Of a DNA stretch of 64,000 nucleotides, positions 23,563-32,370 are shown piece after piece. The notes below the pieces were generated by a model. It ran no database searches, was not told the origin of the DNA, and saw only the letters and a list, made by a program, of their open reading frames with translations. The DNA comes from JBMDXB01 sp048594975 (GTDB lineage: Bacteria; Acidobacteriota; Vicinamibacteria; Vicinamibacterales; 2-12-FULL-66-21). Location: assembly GCA_048594975.1 (NCBI GenBank), contig JBMDXQ010000101.1, positions 1-64,000 of the forward strand. Reading direction: 5' to 3'. The translations under genes and the position numbers were made by a program. Every line of letters starts with the position of its first letter. Positions within the stretch are counted from its first letter, which is position 1.

Positions 23563-25227
23563 ATGACCGTCGCCTGGGAACCAGCCGCCCGCCTCGTCGA
23601 CACGCTGCTCGCCGATCGGATCGTCCCGCGCATCTGGAGCCGTGACGCTCACGCGTGGGGCGCCGCCCCCGGCACGCCCGCGGCATCCTCAATCGCCTCG
23701 CGCCTGGGATGGCTCGATGTGCCCCGCACCATGGCGGCCCACGTCGACCGCGTGTCCGGACTGGGCGCGACGGCCTCGCGGGAACGCGTCGAGACCGTCT
23801 ACCTGCTCGGGATGGGCGGCAGCAGCCTGTGCGCGGAGGTTCTTCGGTCCGTGCACGGCGTCGCGCCGGACCATCCGCAGCTCGTCGTCCTGGACACGAC
23901 CGACGAGGGCGCCGTGAGCACCGCAGCCGGCAGGATGGATCCGGGCCGGACGTGGGTCGTGGTGGCGAGCAAGAGCGGCGGGACGATCGAGGTCTCTTCC
24001 CTCGAGCGCTACTTCAGCAGCCGGATCGGGGACGCGCTCGGGACGGCGGCAGGCCGGCAGTTCATCGCGATCACGGATCCCGGGACGGCGCTCGAGCAGC
24101 TCGCGCACTCCCGCGCCTACCGCGACGTCTTCCTGAATCCGCCGGACATCGGCGGCCGCTTCTCGGCGCTGTCGCTGTTCGGTCTCGTCCCCGCTGCGCT
24201 CATCGGCGCACAGCCGGGTGCCCTGCTGAATGCCGCCGGTGCGATGGCCGAGGGCTGCCGGCAGGAGAACCACGCGAATCCGGGCCTCGGGCTGGGGGCG
24301 TTCATCGGGGCCGGCGCGCTCAACGGTCGCGACAAGCTGACCCTGGTCCTGCCGCCGTCGCTGGCCTCGCTCGGGTTGTGGATCGAGCAACTGATCGCGG
24401 AGAGCACGGGCAAGCTGGGCAAGGGAGCGCTGCCGGTGGTCGACGAACCGCTCGGCCGCCCCGACGAGTACGGGCCGGATCGCCTGTTCGTCTCGCTGTC
24501 GACGGACGTCGACGCACCCGACGATCGCGCCCTGCACGCGCTGGAAGATGCCGGACACCCGCTGCTGCGGCTGTCCATGCGTCTCGACAGTCTGGGGGCA
24601 GAGTTCTTCCGCTGGGAGTTCGCGACGGCCGTCGCAGGTGCGGCGCTCGACATCAATCCCTTCGACGAACCGAACGTCGCGGAAGCGAAGGAGAAGACCA
24701 GGGCGAAACTCGCGGCGTTTGCCCGGGACGGCCGCTTTCCCGATCGGCCGATGCGCGTCGAGGGCACCGTCGGAGCGATCAGCACCAGGTTCAGAGGCGA
24801 TTCGCCGGCCGCGATCGTGCGGGCGGCGGTCGAGTCGCTCTCCGCCGGTGATTACGTGGCCTTCCTGTCCTACCTCCCCGCTTCACAGAAAGCCGAAACG
24901 GCGATCGGCGAAGTGCGGCGGGCGATCCGCGCGCGCACGCGCGCGGCGAGCACGTACGGCGTGGGCCCGCGCTACCTCCATTCGACCGGCCCGTACCACA
25001 AGGGCGGGCCCGACACGATCGTCGCGTTCATCCTGACCGCAGACGATGCCAGCGAGACCGCCATTCCCGAGGCGGGATACTCGTTCGCGGTACTGAAACG
25101 CGCGCAGGCACTCGGCGACGTCGAGACGCTCGAGGCACGCGGACGGCGTGCGGTGCGGCTGCACTTCGAAGATGCGAGCACCGCCGCGACGGACCTGCAG
25201 CGCCTGTTTGCCGCCGCGCTCGCGTGA
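23563..25227 (+). CDS. pgi: Glucose-6-phosphate isomerase (transaldolase-PGI-type)
   Basis: 554 residues matching the PGI half of bifunctional transaldolase/PGI proteins. SIS-domain motifs are ETVYLLGMGGSSLCAEVLR (phosphate binding), WVVVASKSGGTIEVSSLER, FLNPPDIGGRFSALSLFGLV and, near the end, YLHSTGPYHKGGPD with the catalytic-region His/Lys. It interconverts glucose-6-phosphate and fructose-6-phosphate. The N-terminal transaldolase module of the fused form is absent; the gene starts normally at ATG seven bases after the aldehyde dehydrogenase stop, so this is a stand-alone version. It converges on the fumarase gene with an 18-bp gap. Confidence 0.9.
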   Translation: MTVAWEPAARLVDTLLADRIVPRIWSRDAHAWGAAPGTPAASSIASRLGWLDVPRTMAAHVDRVSGLGATASRERVETVYLLGMGGSSLCAEVLRSVHGVAPDHPQLVVLDTTDEGAVSTAAGRMDPGRTWVVVASKSGGTIEVSSLERYFSSRIGDALGTAAGRQFIAITDPGTALEQLAHSRAYRDVFLNPPDIGGRFSALSLFGLVPAALIGAQPGALLNAAGAMAEGCRQENHANPGLGLGAFIGAGALNGRDKLTLVLPPSLASLGLWIEQLIAESTGKLGKGALPVVDEPLGRPDEYGPDRLFVSLSTDVDAPDDRALHALEDAGHPLLRLSMRLDSLGAEFFRWEFATAVAGAALDINPFDEPNVAEAKEKTRAKLAAFARDGRFPDRPMRVEGTVGAISTRFRGDSPAAIVRAAVESLSAGDYVAFLSYLPASQKAETAIGEVRRAIRARTRAASTYGVGPRYLHSTGPYHKGGPDTIVAFILTADDASETAIPEAGYSFAVLKRAQALGDVETLEARGRRAVRLHFEDASTAATDLQRLFAAALA

Positions 25228-25245
25228 AGGGACGGCTCGATCGTC

Positions 25246-26775
25246 TCAGCGCGGCAGCGTCGCGAGCACCTGCCCCGAGGCCTGCTCGACGTCGTGGTGC
25301 AGGCTGTTGCCATGCGCGTCCATCGTGACGATCCCCGGGAAGTCCCGAACTTCGAGATGCCACATCGCCTCGGGGGTGCCGAACTCCAGCAGCGACACGC
25401 CCGCGACCCGCTCGATACAGCGCGCATAAAACTGCGCCGCGCCACCGATGGCGTTCACATAGACAGCGCCCGCCTCGTTCAGCGCCCCCAGCGTCTTCGC
25501 ACCCATGCCGCCCTTGCCGATCACGACGCGGATGCCGTAGCGCTTTACGATGTCGGCCTGGTAGGGCTCCTCGCGGATGCTGGTCGTGGGGCCGGCGGCG
25601 GTGACCTGCCACTCGTCCTGCGCGTTCTTCACGACGACCGGTCCGCAGTGATACAGGACGCCGCCGTTCAGGTCGACCGGCGGCTCGTGCTTGACGAGAT
25701 GGGCGTGCACCGCGTCGCGGCCGGTATACATGCGACCTGAGATCAGCACCACGTCTCCGACCTTCAAGGCCCGGACCTGCTCCCCGGTCACCGGGGCGCG
25801 CAGCACAACCTCGCGGCCGGTGCGGGTGAAGCCGACGTCACGATCCCGGGCGAGCATCGGTTCGACCGGCCGGGCGGCATCACGGTACAGCCACGATTTG
25901 ATCGCGCCGGTCTGCGCGTCGAGCGCCACCCCGAGCCGCCGGAACGCCCAGCAGTCGTACGCGATCGAGACGAAGAAGCTGGCCGGCAGGCGGTTGAGCG
26001 CCCCGATCTTGCAGCCGATGAGCGTCGCTCTGCCGCTGAAGCCCATCGGACCGACCGCCAGCCGGTTGGCCTCGGCCATGATCTCGTGTTCCAGCCGCGC
26101 CAGTTGCGGGTCGGGATTCCCGTCGTCGAGCGTGCGGAACAGCTGCTCCTTGGCGTGCATGTAGCCGGACGTCCGGTCGCCGCCGATGCAGACGCCGATC
26201 GCCCCCGGGCTGCAGCCCTTGCCCTGCGCTTGCCAGACCGCGTGGAGAATGCACTTGCGGACCCCGTCGAGCGTGCGGTCGGCGCGGCCGAGGTGGTCGA
26301 GGTCCACGGGCAGCGCGTACTGTGCGTTGGTGTTCTCGCAGCCGCCGCCCTTCAGGATCAGCCGGATCTCGACGTCGGGCTGCTCCCACTGCGCGAAGTG
26401 CACGATCGGAGTTCCCGGGCCCAGGTTGGTGCCCGAGTTCTCGCCGGTGATCGAGTCCACCGAGTTCGGCCGCAGCTTTCCCCGCCGCGTCGCCTCGGCC
26501 ACCGCCTCGCGGATTCGCTCCCGCATCCAGATCTGGTTCGCGCCCACCGGCGTTTTCACCTCGAAGGTCGGCATGCCGGTGTCCTGGCAGATCGGCCCTT
26601 CGCACGACTCCGCCTGGTCGATGTTCTGCGCGATGATCCCGAGCGCCTGCCCGGCCCGCGACGCCCGATCCTCGGCGGCGAGCGCACGCGCCATCGCCGC
26701 GCGCACGTCCGGCGGCAGGTTCGTGGACGTCTCGGTGATCAGCTCGACGACGCTGTCGAAGAAAGCGGGCAGCAT
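25246..26775 (-). CDS. Class I fumarate hydratase (iron-sulfur, fused alpha/beta)
   Basis: 509 residues, iron-sulfur hydro-lyase converting fumarate to malate. The alpha part holds cluster ligands in CEGPICQDTGMPTFEV, GGGCENTN and GVCIGGDRTSGYMHAKEQLF; the beta part has LISGRMYTGRDAVHAHLVK, YHCGPVVVK, GPTTSIREEPYQADI and GKGGMGAKTL. Start ATG at 26775 gives the usual N-terminus. It is divergent from aspartate ammonia-lyase, whose product is fumarate, across a 21-bp gap with a TATAAT. This places production and use of fumarate side by side. The [4Fe-4S] cluster makes it oxygen- and iron-sensitive. Confidence 0.93.
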   Translation of the reverse strand: MLPAFFDSVVELITETSTNLPPDVRAAMARALAAEDRASRAGQALGIIAQNIDQAESCEGPICQDTGMPTFEVKTPVGANQIWMRERIREAVAEATRRGKLRPNSVDSITGENSGTNLGPGTPIVHFAQWEQPDVEIRLILKGGGCENTNAQYALPVDLDHLGRADRTLDGVRKCILHAVWQAQGKGCSPGAIGVCIGGDRTSGYMHAKEQLFRTLDDGNPDPQLARLEHEIMAEANRLAVGPMGFSGRATLIGCKIGALNRLPASFFVSIAYDCWAFRRLGVALDAQTGAIKSWLYRDAARPVEPMLARDRDVGFTRTGREVVLRAPVTGEQVRALKVGDVVLISGRMYTGRDAVHAHLVKHEPPVDLNGGVLYHCGPVVVKNAQDEWQVTAAGPTTSIREEPYQADIVKRYGIRVVIGKGGMGAKTLGALNEAGAVYVNAIGGAAQFYARCIERVAGVSLLEFGTPEAMWHLEVRDFPGIVTMDAHGNSLHHDVEQASGQVLATLPR

Positions 26776-26796
26776 CCGAGCAGTATAATTGAGGAG

Positions 26797-28230
26797 ATGA
26801 GCGGAGGCGTGCCGTTCCGCGTCGAGCGCGATCCCCTCGGCGAGGTGCGCGTCCCCGCCGAAGCCTACTACGGCGTGCAGACCCAGCGCGCCCTCGACAA
26901 CTTCCCGATCAGCGGCATGACCGCGCCGCCCGAGCTCGTCAGCGCGACGGCGTTGATCAAAAAGGCCGCGGCGGAAGCGAACCGAGAACTGGGCAGGCTT
27001 CCCGTCGAGATCGCCGACGCCATCGTCCGGGCGGCCGACGAGGTCCTCGGCGGCAAGCTGCGCGATCAGTTCGTCGTGGACGTCTACCAGGCGGGAGCCG
27101 GCACGTCGCACAACATGAATGCCAACGAGGTCCTGGCCAACCGCGCCGCCGAGATCCTCGGGGGCAGGCGCGGGGAGTACACGCGCGTCCACCCGAACGA
27201 CCACGTCAACATGGGACAGTCGACGAACGACGTGTTCCCGACGGCGACGCGGCTGGCCATTCTCGCGATGATCCCGGGCATCGTCGGGTCGGCGCGCGAG
27301 CTGGCGCGGGGACTGAGGGAACGCGCGAGCGAGTTCCGCGGCGTCCTGAAGACGGGCCGCACGCACCTGCAGGACGCAGTGCCGATGACGCTGGGGCAGG
27401 AGTTCGACGGCTACGCTGCCTGCGTGGAGCACGCGGCCGCCGACCTGGAACGAATGCCGGCGCAGCTGCTCGAGTTGAACCTCGGGGCGACGGCCGTCGG
27501 GACCGGCCTCAACGCCGGCAGCGACTACACGGCGCGCGCGATCGCCCGGCTCTCGGGCTCTACCGGCCTGGCGCTCCGGCCGGCGGCCGATCGCTTCCGC
27601 GTCACGCAGAGCATGGGCGACGTGCTCGCCTACTCCGGCGCGCTGCGCCGGCTGGCGGTGGAAGTCGGGAAGATCGCGTCGGATCTCAGGCTGCTCAGCA
27701 TGGGGCCGCGCGCCGGCATCGCGGAGATCCACCTGCCCGCAGTGCAGCCCGGGTCGTCGATCATGCCGGGGAAGGTGAACCCCTCCGTCCCGGAGATGGT
27801 CAACCAGGTCTGCTTCCAGGTGCTCGGGTGCGACGCCGCGGTGCTCGCGGCGAGTGACGCGGGGCAGCTGGAGCTGAACGTGATGATGCCGGTCATCGCG
27901 TGGAACGCCATTCACGCCACGCGGATCCTGACCAACGCGATGCGCGTGCTGCAGACGCGCTGCGTGGCCGGCATCAAGGCGGACCAGGCGCGCTGCCGCG
28001 AGCTGCTCGATCGGAGCACCGCGGTGGCCACCGCCTTGAGCCCGTACATCGGATACGCGGCGACCGCGGACATCGCGAAGACGTCGGTGGCGACGGGCCG
28101 CTCGATCCGCGAGCTGGTGCGCGAGCGCAAGCTGCTGCCCGACGAGCAGCTCGACGCGATTCTCTCGGCAGAGGCCATGACGACGCCGGGGGTGACGGGA
28201 ACGCGAGGGCGAAAGCCTGAGATCCCCTGA
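26797..28230 (+). CDS. aspA: Aspartate ammonia-lyase
   Basis: 477 residues of the fumarase II/aspartase superfamily. AEAYYGVQTQRALDNFPISG, GAGTSHNMNANEVLANRA, HPNDHVNMGQSTNDVFPT, LKTGRTHLQDAVPMTLGQEF and the flexible catalytic loop GSSIMPGKVNPSVPEMVNQV are all present. The phrase 'YYGVQTQRALDNFPISG' and 'CDAAV' region favour aspartase over FumC. It deaminates aspartate to fumarate and ammonia, feeding the divergent fumarase. GAGG precedes ATG. Confidence 0.9.
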   Translation: MSGGVPFRVERDPLGEVRVPAEAYYGVQTQRALDNFPISGMTAPPELVSATALIKKAAAEANRELGRLPVEIADAIVRAADEVLGGKLRDQFVVDVYQAGAGTSHNMNANEVLANRAAEILGGRRGEYTRVHPNDHVNMGQSTNDVFPTATRLAILAMIPGIVGSARELARGLRERASEFRGVLKTGRTHLQDAVPMTLGQEFDGYAACVEHAAADLERMPAQLLELNLGATAVGTGLNAGSDYTARAIARLSGSTGLALRPAADRFRVTQSMGDVLAYSGALRRLAVEVGKIASDLRLLSMGPRAGIAEIHLPAVQPGSSIMPGKVNPSVPEMVNQVCFQVLGCDAAVLAASDAGQLELNVMMPVIAWNAIHATRILTNAMRVLQTRCVAGIKADQARCRELLDRSTAVATALSPYIGYAATADIAKTSVATGRSIRELVRERKLLPDEQLDAILSAEAMTTPGVTGTRGRKPEIP

Positions 28231-28236
28231 CCGACG

Positions 28237-28884
28237 GTGACACGCATCGTTCTTGCGGCACTCGCGGCATTCGCCATGCTCGGCTCCGCCGGCCCGGCGG
28301 CCGCCCAGCACGTCCTGCTGTTCCCGCCGCGCGATCTCGGGCTGCTCGAGGGCCCGGATCGTGAGGCCTGGCAGCGGCCGGACGAAGTGATGGACGCGCT
28401 CGGCATCGCGGAAGGCAGCGTCGTCGCCGACCTCGGCGCCGGCGGCGGTTGGTTCACCATCCGTCTGGCGCGGCGCGTCGGACCCAACGGCAGGGTCTAC
28501 GCCGAGGACGTCCAGCACGAGATGCTGGAGGCCATCCGACGCCGCGTCGAGCGCGAGGGGTTGAGCAAGAACGTGGAGCGGAAGCTCGGGACGGCGGTCG
28601 ATCCCGGCTTGCCGGCGGGCGTGCTCGACGCCGCACTGATCGTCGACACCTACCACGAGATGGACCAGCCGGTCGCGCTGCTGAAGAACCTCGCCCGGTC
28701 GCTGAAGCCGAACGGGCGCATCGGGATCGTGAACTTCACGAAGGAAGGTGGCGGGCCCGGTCCGGCGATGGAGAAACGCGTCGATCCCGAGCGCGTCATC
28801 CGCGACGCCAGCGCCGCCGGCCTGCGAGTGATCGCCCGGCCCAACTTCCTGCGCTATCAGTACATGCTGGTGCTCGGGAAGTAG
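28237..28884 (+). CDS. Exported class I SAM-dependent methyltransferase-like protein
   Basis: 215 residues, GTG start. An N-terminal signal peptide (IVLAALAAFAMLGSAGPAAAQ) precedes a Rossmann methyltransferase: GSVVADLGAGGGWFTIRLAR (motif I), GRVYAEDVQHEMLEAI (motif II), ALIVDTYHEMDQPVALLKNL and PNGRIGIVNFTKEGGG. A signal peptide is odd for a SAM enzyme because SAM is cytoplasmic. The protein may be periplasmic with another role, or the hydrophobic segment may be a membrane anchor facing inwards. It starts six bases after aspA and ends six bases before the polyprenyl synthase, so the four genes 26797-31685 may form one operon. Confidence 0.85.
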   Translation: MTRIVLAALAAFAMLGSAGPAAAQHVLLFPPRDLGLLEGPDREAWQRPDEVMDALGIAEGSVVADLGAGGGWFTIRLARRVGPNGRVYAEDVQHEMLEAIRRRVEREGLSKNVERKLGTAVDPGLPAGVLDAALIVDTYHEMDQPVALLKNLARSLKPNGRIGIVNFTKEGGGPGPAMEKRVDPERVIRDASAAGLRVIARPNFLRYQYMLVLGK

Positions 28885-28890
28885 CGGACC

Positions 28891-29754
28891 ATGGCGTCGG
28901 TGCCGGCGTACTTCGAAAGCTACCAGCGCCAGGTCGAGGACGAGCTCCACCGGCTCCTGTCCGCGTCCGCCGGGGTCGTAGAACGCTCGATGACCTACAC
29001 CGCGCTGGCGCCGTCGAAGCGGGTGCGGCCCGTGCTCACCCTGTTGTCCGCCGAGCTGTGCGGCGGGACGGCGGCCGGAGCGCTGCGTGTCGCCTGCGCC
29101 ATCGAGCTGATACACGCTGCGTCCCTGATCCTGGACGACCTGCCGAGCATGGACAACGCGCCGCTCCGGCGGGGACGGCGGGCCAACCACCTCGAGTTCG
29201 GTGAGGCGGTCGCGATCCTGGCGGCGTTCGGGCTGCTCAATCTCGCGTTCGGCGCGATCGCGCGCGGGCACGAGCCGGCGCTTGCGGCACGGCTGGCGGG
29301 GCTCATCTCCGATGCGGTCGGCAGCGGCGGTTTGATCGCGGGTCAGGCAGCCGACCTGCTCGCGACCGACGCCGAGATCGATTTCGCGATGCTGGAACGG
29401 ATTCACCGCGGAAAGACCGGCGCGCTGTTCAGCGCCGCGGCCACTGCCGGCGGGCTGACCGCCGGCGCGTCGGCCGACGCCATCGCCTCGCTGGCGGCCT
29501 TCGCGAAGAACCTCGGGCTCGCGTTTCAGATCATCGACGACCTGCTCGACGTCACCGGGGACCCGCGCGAGACCGGCAAGGCAGTCCGCGCGGACGCGAA
29601 GAAGACCACCTTCGTGTCGTTCAGCGGCATCGCCGGCGCGCGCCAGCTCGCGGCGGAGCTGTGCGAGACCGCCGACCGTGCGCTCGCACCTTTCGGGCGC
29701 AGGGCGGACCGGCTGCGGCAGCTGTCGGCATTCGTGGCAAGGCGGCGCGTGTGA
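28891..29754 (+). CDS. Polyprenyl synthase (farnesyl/geranylgeranyl diphosphate synthase)
   Basis: 287 residues, trans-isoprenyl diphosphate synthase. The first Asp-rich motif is LILDDLPSMDNAPLRRGR, the second LAFQIIDDLLDVTGD; KRVRPVLTLLSAELCG is the substrate-binding Lys-Arg region, and GLIAGQAADLL and HRGKTGALF are conserved. Length and motif type fit IspA-like short-chain enzymes; chain length cannot be read with certainty. Its product could feed quinone, undecaprenyl or hopanoid-type synthesis. Its last codons overlap the next gene by GTGA. Confidence 0.9.
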   Translation: MASVPAYFESYQRQVEDELHRLLSASAGVVERSMTYTALAPSKRVRPVLTLLSAELCGGTAAGALRVACAIELIHAASLILDDLPSMDNAPLRRGRRANHLEFGEAVAILAAFGLLNLAFGAIARGHEPALAARLAGLISDAVGSGGLIAGQAADLLATDAEIDFAMLERIHRGKTGALFSAAATAGGLTAGASADAIASLAAFAKNLGLAFQIIDDLLDVTGDPRETGKAVRADAKKTTFVSFSGIAGARQLAAELCETADRALAPFGRRADRLRQLSAFVARRRV

Positions 29755-31685
29755 CCCCGCACCACAGCGCCGGGTCCGGTCCGGACGCGAGAGTCGACGA
29801 GCTGCGCCGGCACCTCAGGGCGCTCGGCTATCTCGACGCCGGCGTCGACCGGTTCGTCCTCGGCCCGGCGCGGGCGCAGCGATCCCCGGCGCTGATCGCA
29901 CTGCTGGCCAGCCTGCGCATCGGCCTCATCGCCGCGATCCTGCTCGGCCCGGCGGCAGCAATCGGCATCGGTGCCCGCTTGCCCGGGTTCATCATCGGGG
30001 CGCGCGACGCGATCGTCGTCGCACTGTATTTCGGCGTCCTGCTCGGAACCGGGGTCACGATGGCGGCGTTCGCCGCCGGGTTGCTCCTCGTAGCCGCTGG
30101 CGGCGTGCTTGCGAGGCGGCGGACGCGGCTGCTCGCGCTCGGATCGGGCGTGGCCGTGGCCGCGGCGTGCCTCGCGTATCTCACGCTGTGGTGGCGCGTC
30201 GCCAACGCCGGGCCGGACTGGTCCGCGCCCGTCTCGACGGCATTCGCGCTGGTGGTTGCCGTCGCGATCAGTCTGCTGCTCGGCCATGCCGTCGCGATCA
30301 TGGCCTCCGCCGTGGTCATGGCGCGCAGCCCGTCGGACGAGCGGGGCGACGACGCGGCGTCGGCGCTGTTCTCGTGGAGGCTGTCGCTCGGCGCCGGCGC
30401 GCTGGCATTCGCGGGGGCGGCCGCGCTGCTTGTGCTGACCGCGCCGTCGGAAAGCCGGGGGGCGGCCGGAGGGCCGGCGCTGACCGTCGTCCCGAGTGGC
30501 CTGCGCGTGCGGCTCGTCGCCATCGACGGCTTCGATCCGGTGACGTTCGCTACGCTGACGCAGGACGGCGGCCTGCCGGCGCTCCGCGAGGCATTTGCCG
30601 GCGCCCTCGCGACCCTCGCCCCGCACGACACCCACGATCCGGCCCGCGCCTGGACGACGATCGCGACCGGCCAGCTTCCCGCGACGCACGGCGTGCGCGG
30701 GCTCGAGACCCGCCGGGTGACCGGCGTCCAGGGCAGCGTCCCGCTCGCCGCACCTGCCGGCGCGATACGTGCGGTGCAGGCGGCGACCGATCTGTTCCGC
30801 CTGACCCGGCCGTCGCTCGCGCGCGGCGATGAGCGCCGCGTGAAGACCTTCTGGGAGGCGGCGGCCGACGCCGGCCTGCGGACGGTGGTGATCAACTGGT
30901 GGGCGACCTGGCCGGCGCCGGAACAGGGGACGGCGACGATCCTGAGCGATCGTGCAGCGCTCCGACTGGAGCTCGGGGGAACGCTGGATGCGGAAATCGC
31001 GCCGGCCGCCCTCTACGAGCTGCTGCGCGCGGAGTGGCCGGCGATCAGGCGCACCGCCAGCGCGCGGGCACAGCCGCCGGCCGCCGTGGACGGCGCGATC
31101 GGCGAAGTGCTGCGGAGGTCAGCCGAGCTCGATGCGCTCCAGCTGACGCTTGCCGAGCGCGTCGGCGGGTCGGATCCGGATCTCGTCGTCATCTACCTTC
31201 CCGGTCTCGACATCGCGCAGCACACGTTTTTCGGCGAGCACGCCGCAGCGCTCCAGCCGTCGGCGATCTCGGCACGCCTCGAGGCGCTGCGCGAGTACTA
31301 CCGGTTCCTCGATCGGCTGCTCGCGGACGCGCTCGCGCCGGCGCGTCACGAGCTGGTGTTCATCTTCACGGGTCCCGGCCGCGTGGCGGACCGCGGGACG
31401 GGGACGCTGGCGGTTCGTGGCAGCGCCGCGCGCTCCGACGCGCGTGTCGAGGCACAGGTGATCGACGTGACGCCGACCGTCGCCTACGCGCTGGGCCTGC
31501 CGCACAGCCGCGAGCTGCCGGGAAGGCCCCTACAGGAACTCTTCACAGCGGAACACGCGGCACGGTACCCGGTCCGGGAGATCGCGACGTACGGACGGCC
31601 GTCAGCCCAGACGGGGCCGCGCAGCGGGCAACCGCTCGACGAGGAGATGATCGAGCGCTTGAGGAGCCTGGGCTACGTACGGTGA
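29751..31685 (+). CDS. Membrane-anchored alkaline-phosphatase/phosphodiesterase-superfamily protein
   Basis: 644 residues, GTG start overlapping the TGA of the synthase gene. Residues about 45-245 contain five or six membrane helices (GLIAAILLGPAAAIGIGARL, AVAIMASAVVMA). The rest is a type I phosphodiesterase-like domain: VRLVAIDGFDPVTFATLTQD, AWTTIATGQLPATHGVRGLE (nucleophile Thr region) and LVVIYLPGLDIAQHTFFGEH. The last metal motif, usually 'SDHG', reads IFTGPGRVADRG, so at least one metal ligand appears lost and activity is doubtful. The C-terminus EEMIERLRSLGYVR is typical of this family in Acidobacteriota. Substrate unknown; probably acts at the outer face of the inner membrane. Confidence 0.75.
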   Translation: MTPHHSAGSGPDARVDELRRHLRALGYLDAGVDRFVLGPARAQRSPALIALLASLRIGLIAAILLGPAAAIGIGARLPGFIIGARDAIVVALYFGVLLGTGVTMAAFAAGLLLVAAGGVLARRRTRLLALGSGVAVAAACLAYLTLWWRVANAGPDWSAPVSTAFALVVAVAISLLLGHAVAIMASAVVMARSPSDERGDDAASALFSWRLSLGAGALAFAGAAALLVLTAPSESRGAAGGPALTVVPSGLRVRLVAIDGFDPVTFATLTQDGGLPALREAFAGALATLAPHDTHDPARAWTTIATGQLPATHGVRGLETRRVTGVQGSVPLAAPAGAIRAVQAATDLFRLTRPSLARGDERRVKTFWEAAADAGLRTVVINWWATWPAPEQGTATILSDRAALRLELGGTLDAEIAPAALYELLRAEWPAIRRTASARAQPPAAVDGAIGEVLRRSAELDALQLTLAERVGGSDPDLVVIYLPGLDIAQHTFFGEHAAALQPSAISARLEALREYYRFLDRLLADALAPARHELVFIFTGPGRVADRGTGTLAVRGSAARSDARVEAQVIDVTPTVAYALGLPHSRELPGRPLQELFTAEHAARYPVREIATYGRPSAQTGPRSGQPLDEEMIERLRSLGYVR

Positions 31686-31761
31686 TGACCCGGATCGAAG
31701 GCAGCCCTGAGGGTCCGCGTCAGAAACGAGGACACACGTCGCGCCGGTCTTCAGGGACAGG

Positions 31762-32352
31762 TCAGGAGCGCACGCCGGTGAGCTTCCACGCTGCCGGGAG
31801 CACGGCCGCGGCGGCGAGCAGTTTCAGGACGTCGGCGGGAAGAAACGGGATCAGGCCGGCGGCGATCGCCTGTGACACGCCGAGCGGCGCAGGCGCTGAG
31901 AAGAACGCGAGCCACGCGACGCCGCCGGCAAACACGATGGCAAGCCCGGCAGCCATCGCGGCGACCGACGAGAGATATCGTCGATCGAATCCGCGCTCGG
32001 CGAGCCACCCGGTGACGAACGCGGCGAGCGGGTAGGCCATCAGGTAGCCGCCCGTCGGCCCGAGCAGTCGAAGAGGGCCCTGCGGCAGCGCGCTCGACGC
32101 CGCGAACACGGGAAGGCCGGCGATGCCGGCGAGCAGGTAGAGCGCCTGGCTGCTCAACCCGAGCCGCGACCCCAGCGCCGCGCCGCCGAGCAGCACCACC
32201 ATCGGCTGCAGGGTGAAGGGGACGGGCGTGAACGGGAGCGGGATGCTGACCTGCGCGGCGGCGGCGGTGAGCGCGGTCACCAGCAGCACGGCGGCCGCGC
32301 GGATCGCGCGCGACAGGTCGCGCCGCCCGGTCAGAACAGCAAGCAGCGTCAT
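31762..32352 (-). CDS. bioY: BioY biotin transporter substrate-binding subunit
   Basis: 196 residues, six membrane helices, S-component of an ECF-type biotin transporter. VSIPLPFTPVPFTLQPMVVL and the family-typical GPTGGYLMAYPLAAFVTGWL are clear. No ECF ATPase genes are nearby; BioY can act alone or share a module encoded elsewhere. It is divergent from thiD across 18 bp. A TACAAT box lies eight bases before its ATG, so its mRNA is probably leaderless. The 31686-31761 gap downstream holds nothing recognised. Confidence 0.92.
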   Translation of the reverse strand: MTLLAVLTGRRDLSRAIRAAAVLLVTALTAAAAQVSIPLPFTPVPFTLQPMVVLLGGAALGSRLGLSSQALYLLAGIAGLPVFAASSALPQGPLRLLGPTGGYLMAYPLAAFVTGWLAERGFDRRYLSSVAAMAAGLAIVFAGGVAWLAFFSAPAPLGVSQAIAAGLIPFLPADVLKLLAAAAVLPAAWKLTGVRS

Positions 32353-32360
32353 CGCGCGGG

Positions 32361-32366
32361 ATTGTA
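32361..32366 (-). promoter_or_regulatory. TACAAT -10 box for leaderless bioY
   Basis: Minus-strand TACAAT ends eight bases before the bioY ATG, so transcription would begin at the start codon or within two bases of it. It lies inside the 18-bp bioY/thiD divergent gap. Confidence 0.4.
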
Positions 32367-32370
32367 CCGT

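Noticed and set aside
26776..26796. Full sigma-70 promoter for aspA
   Set aside because: TATAAT is present but a -35 would lie in the fumarase coding sequence and no good hexamer was found, so it is only mentioned under aspA and fumarase.
25246..29406. 1386-codon open frame on the minus strand
   Set aside because: Only its 3' part is the fumarase. The rest is antisense to aspA, the methyltransferase and the polyprenyl synthase, and has the His/Arg/Asp-rich composition typical of GC-rich shadow frames.
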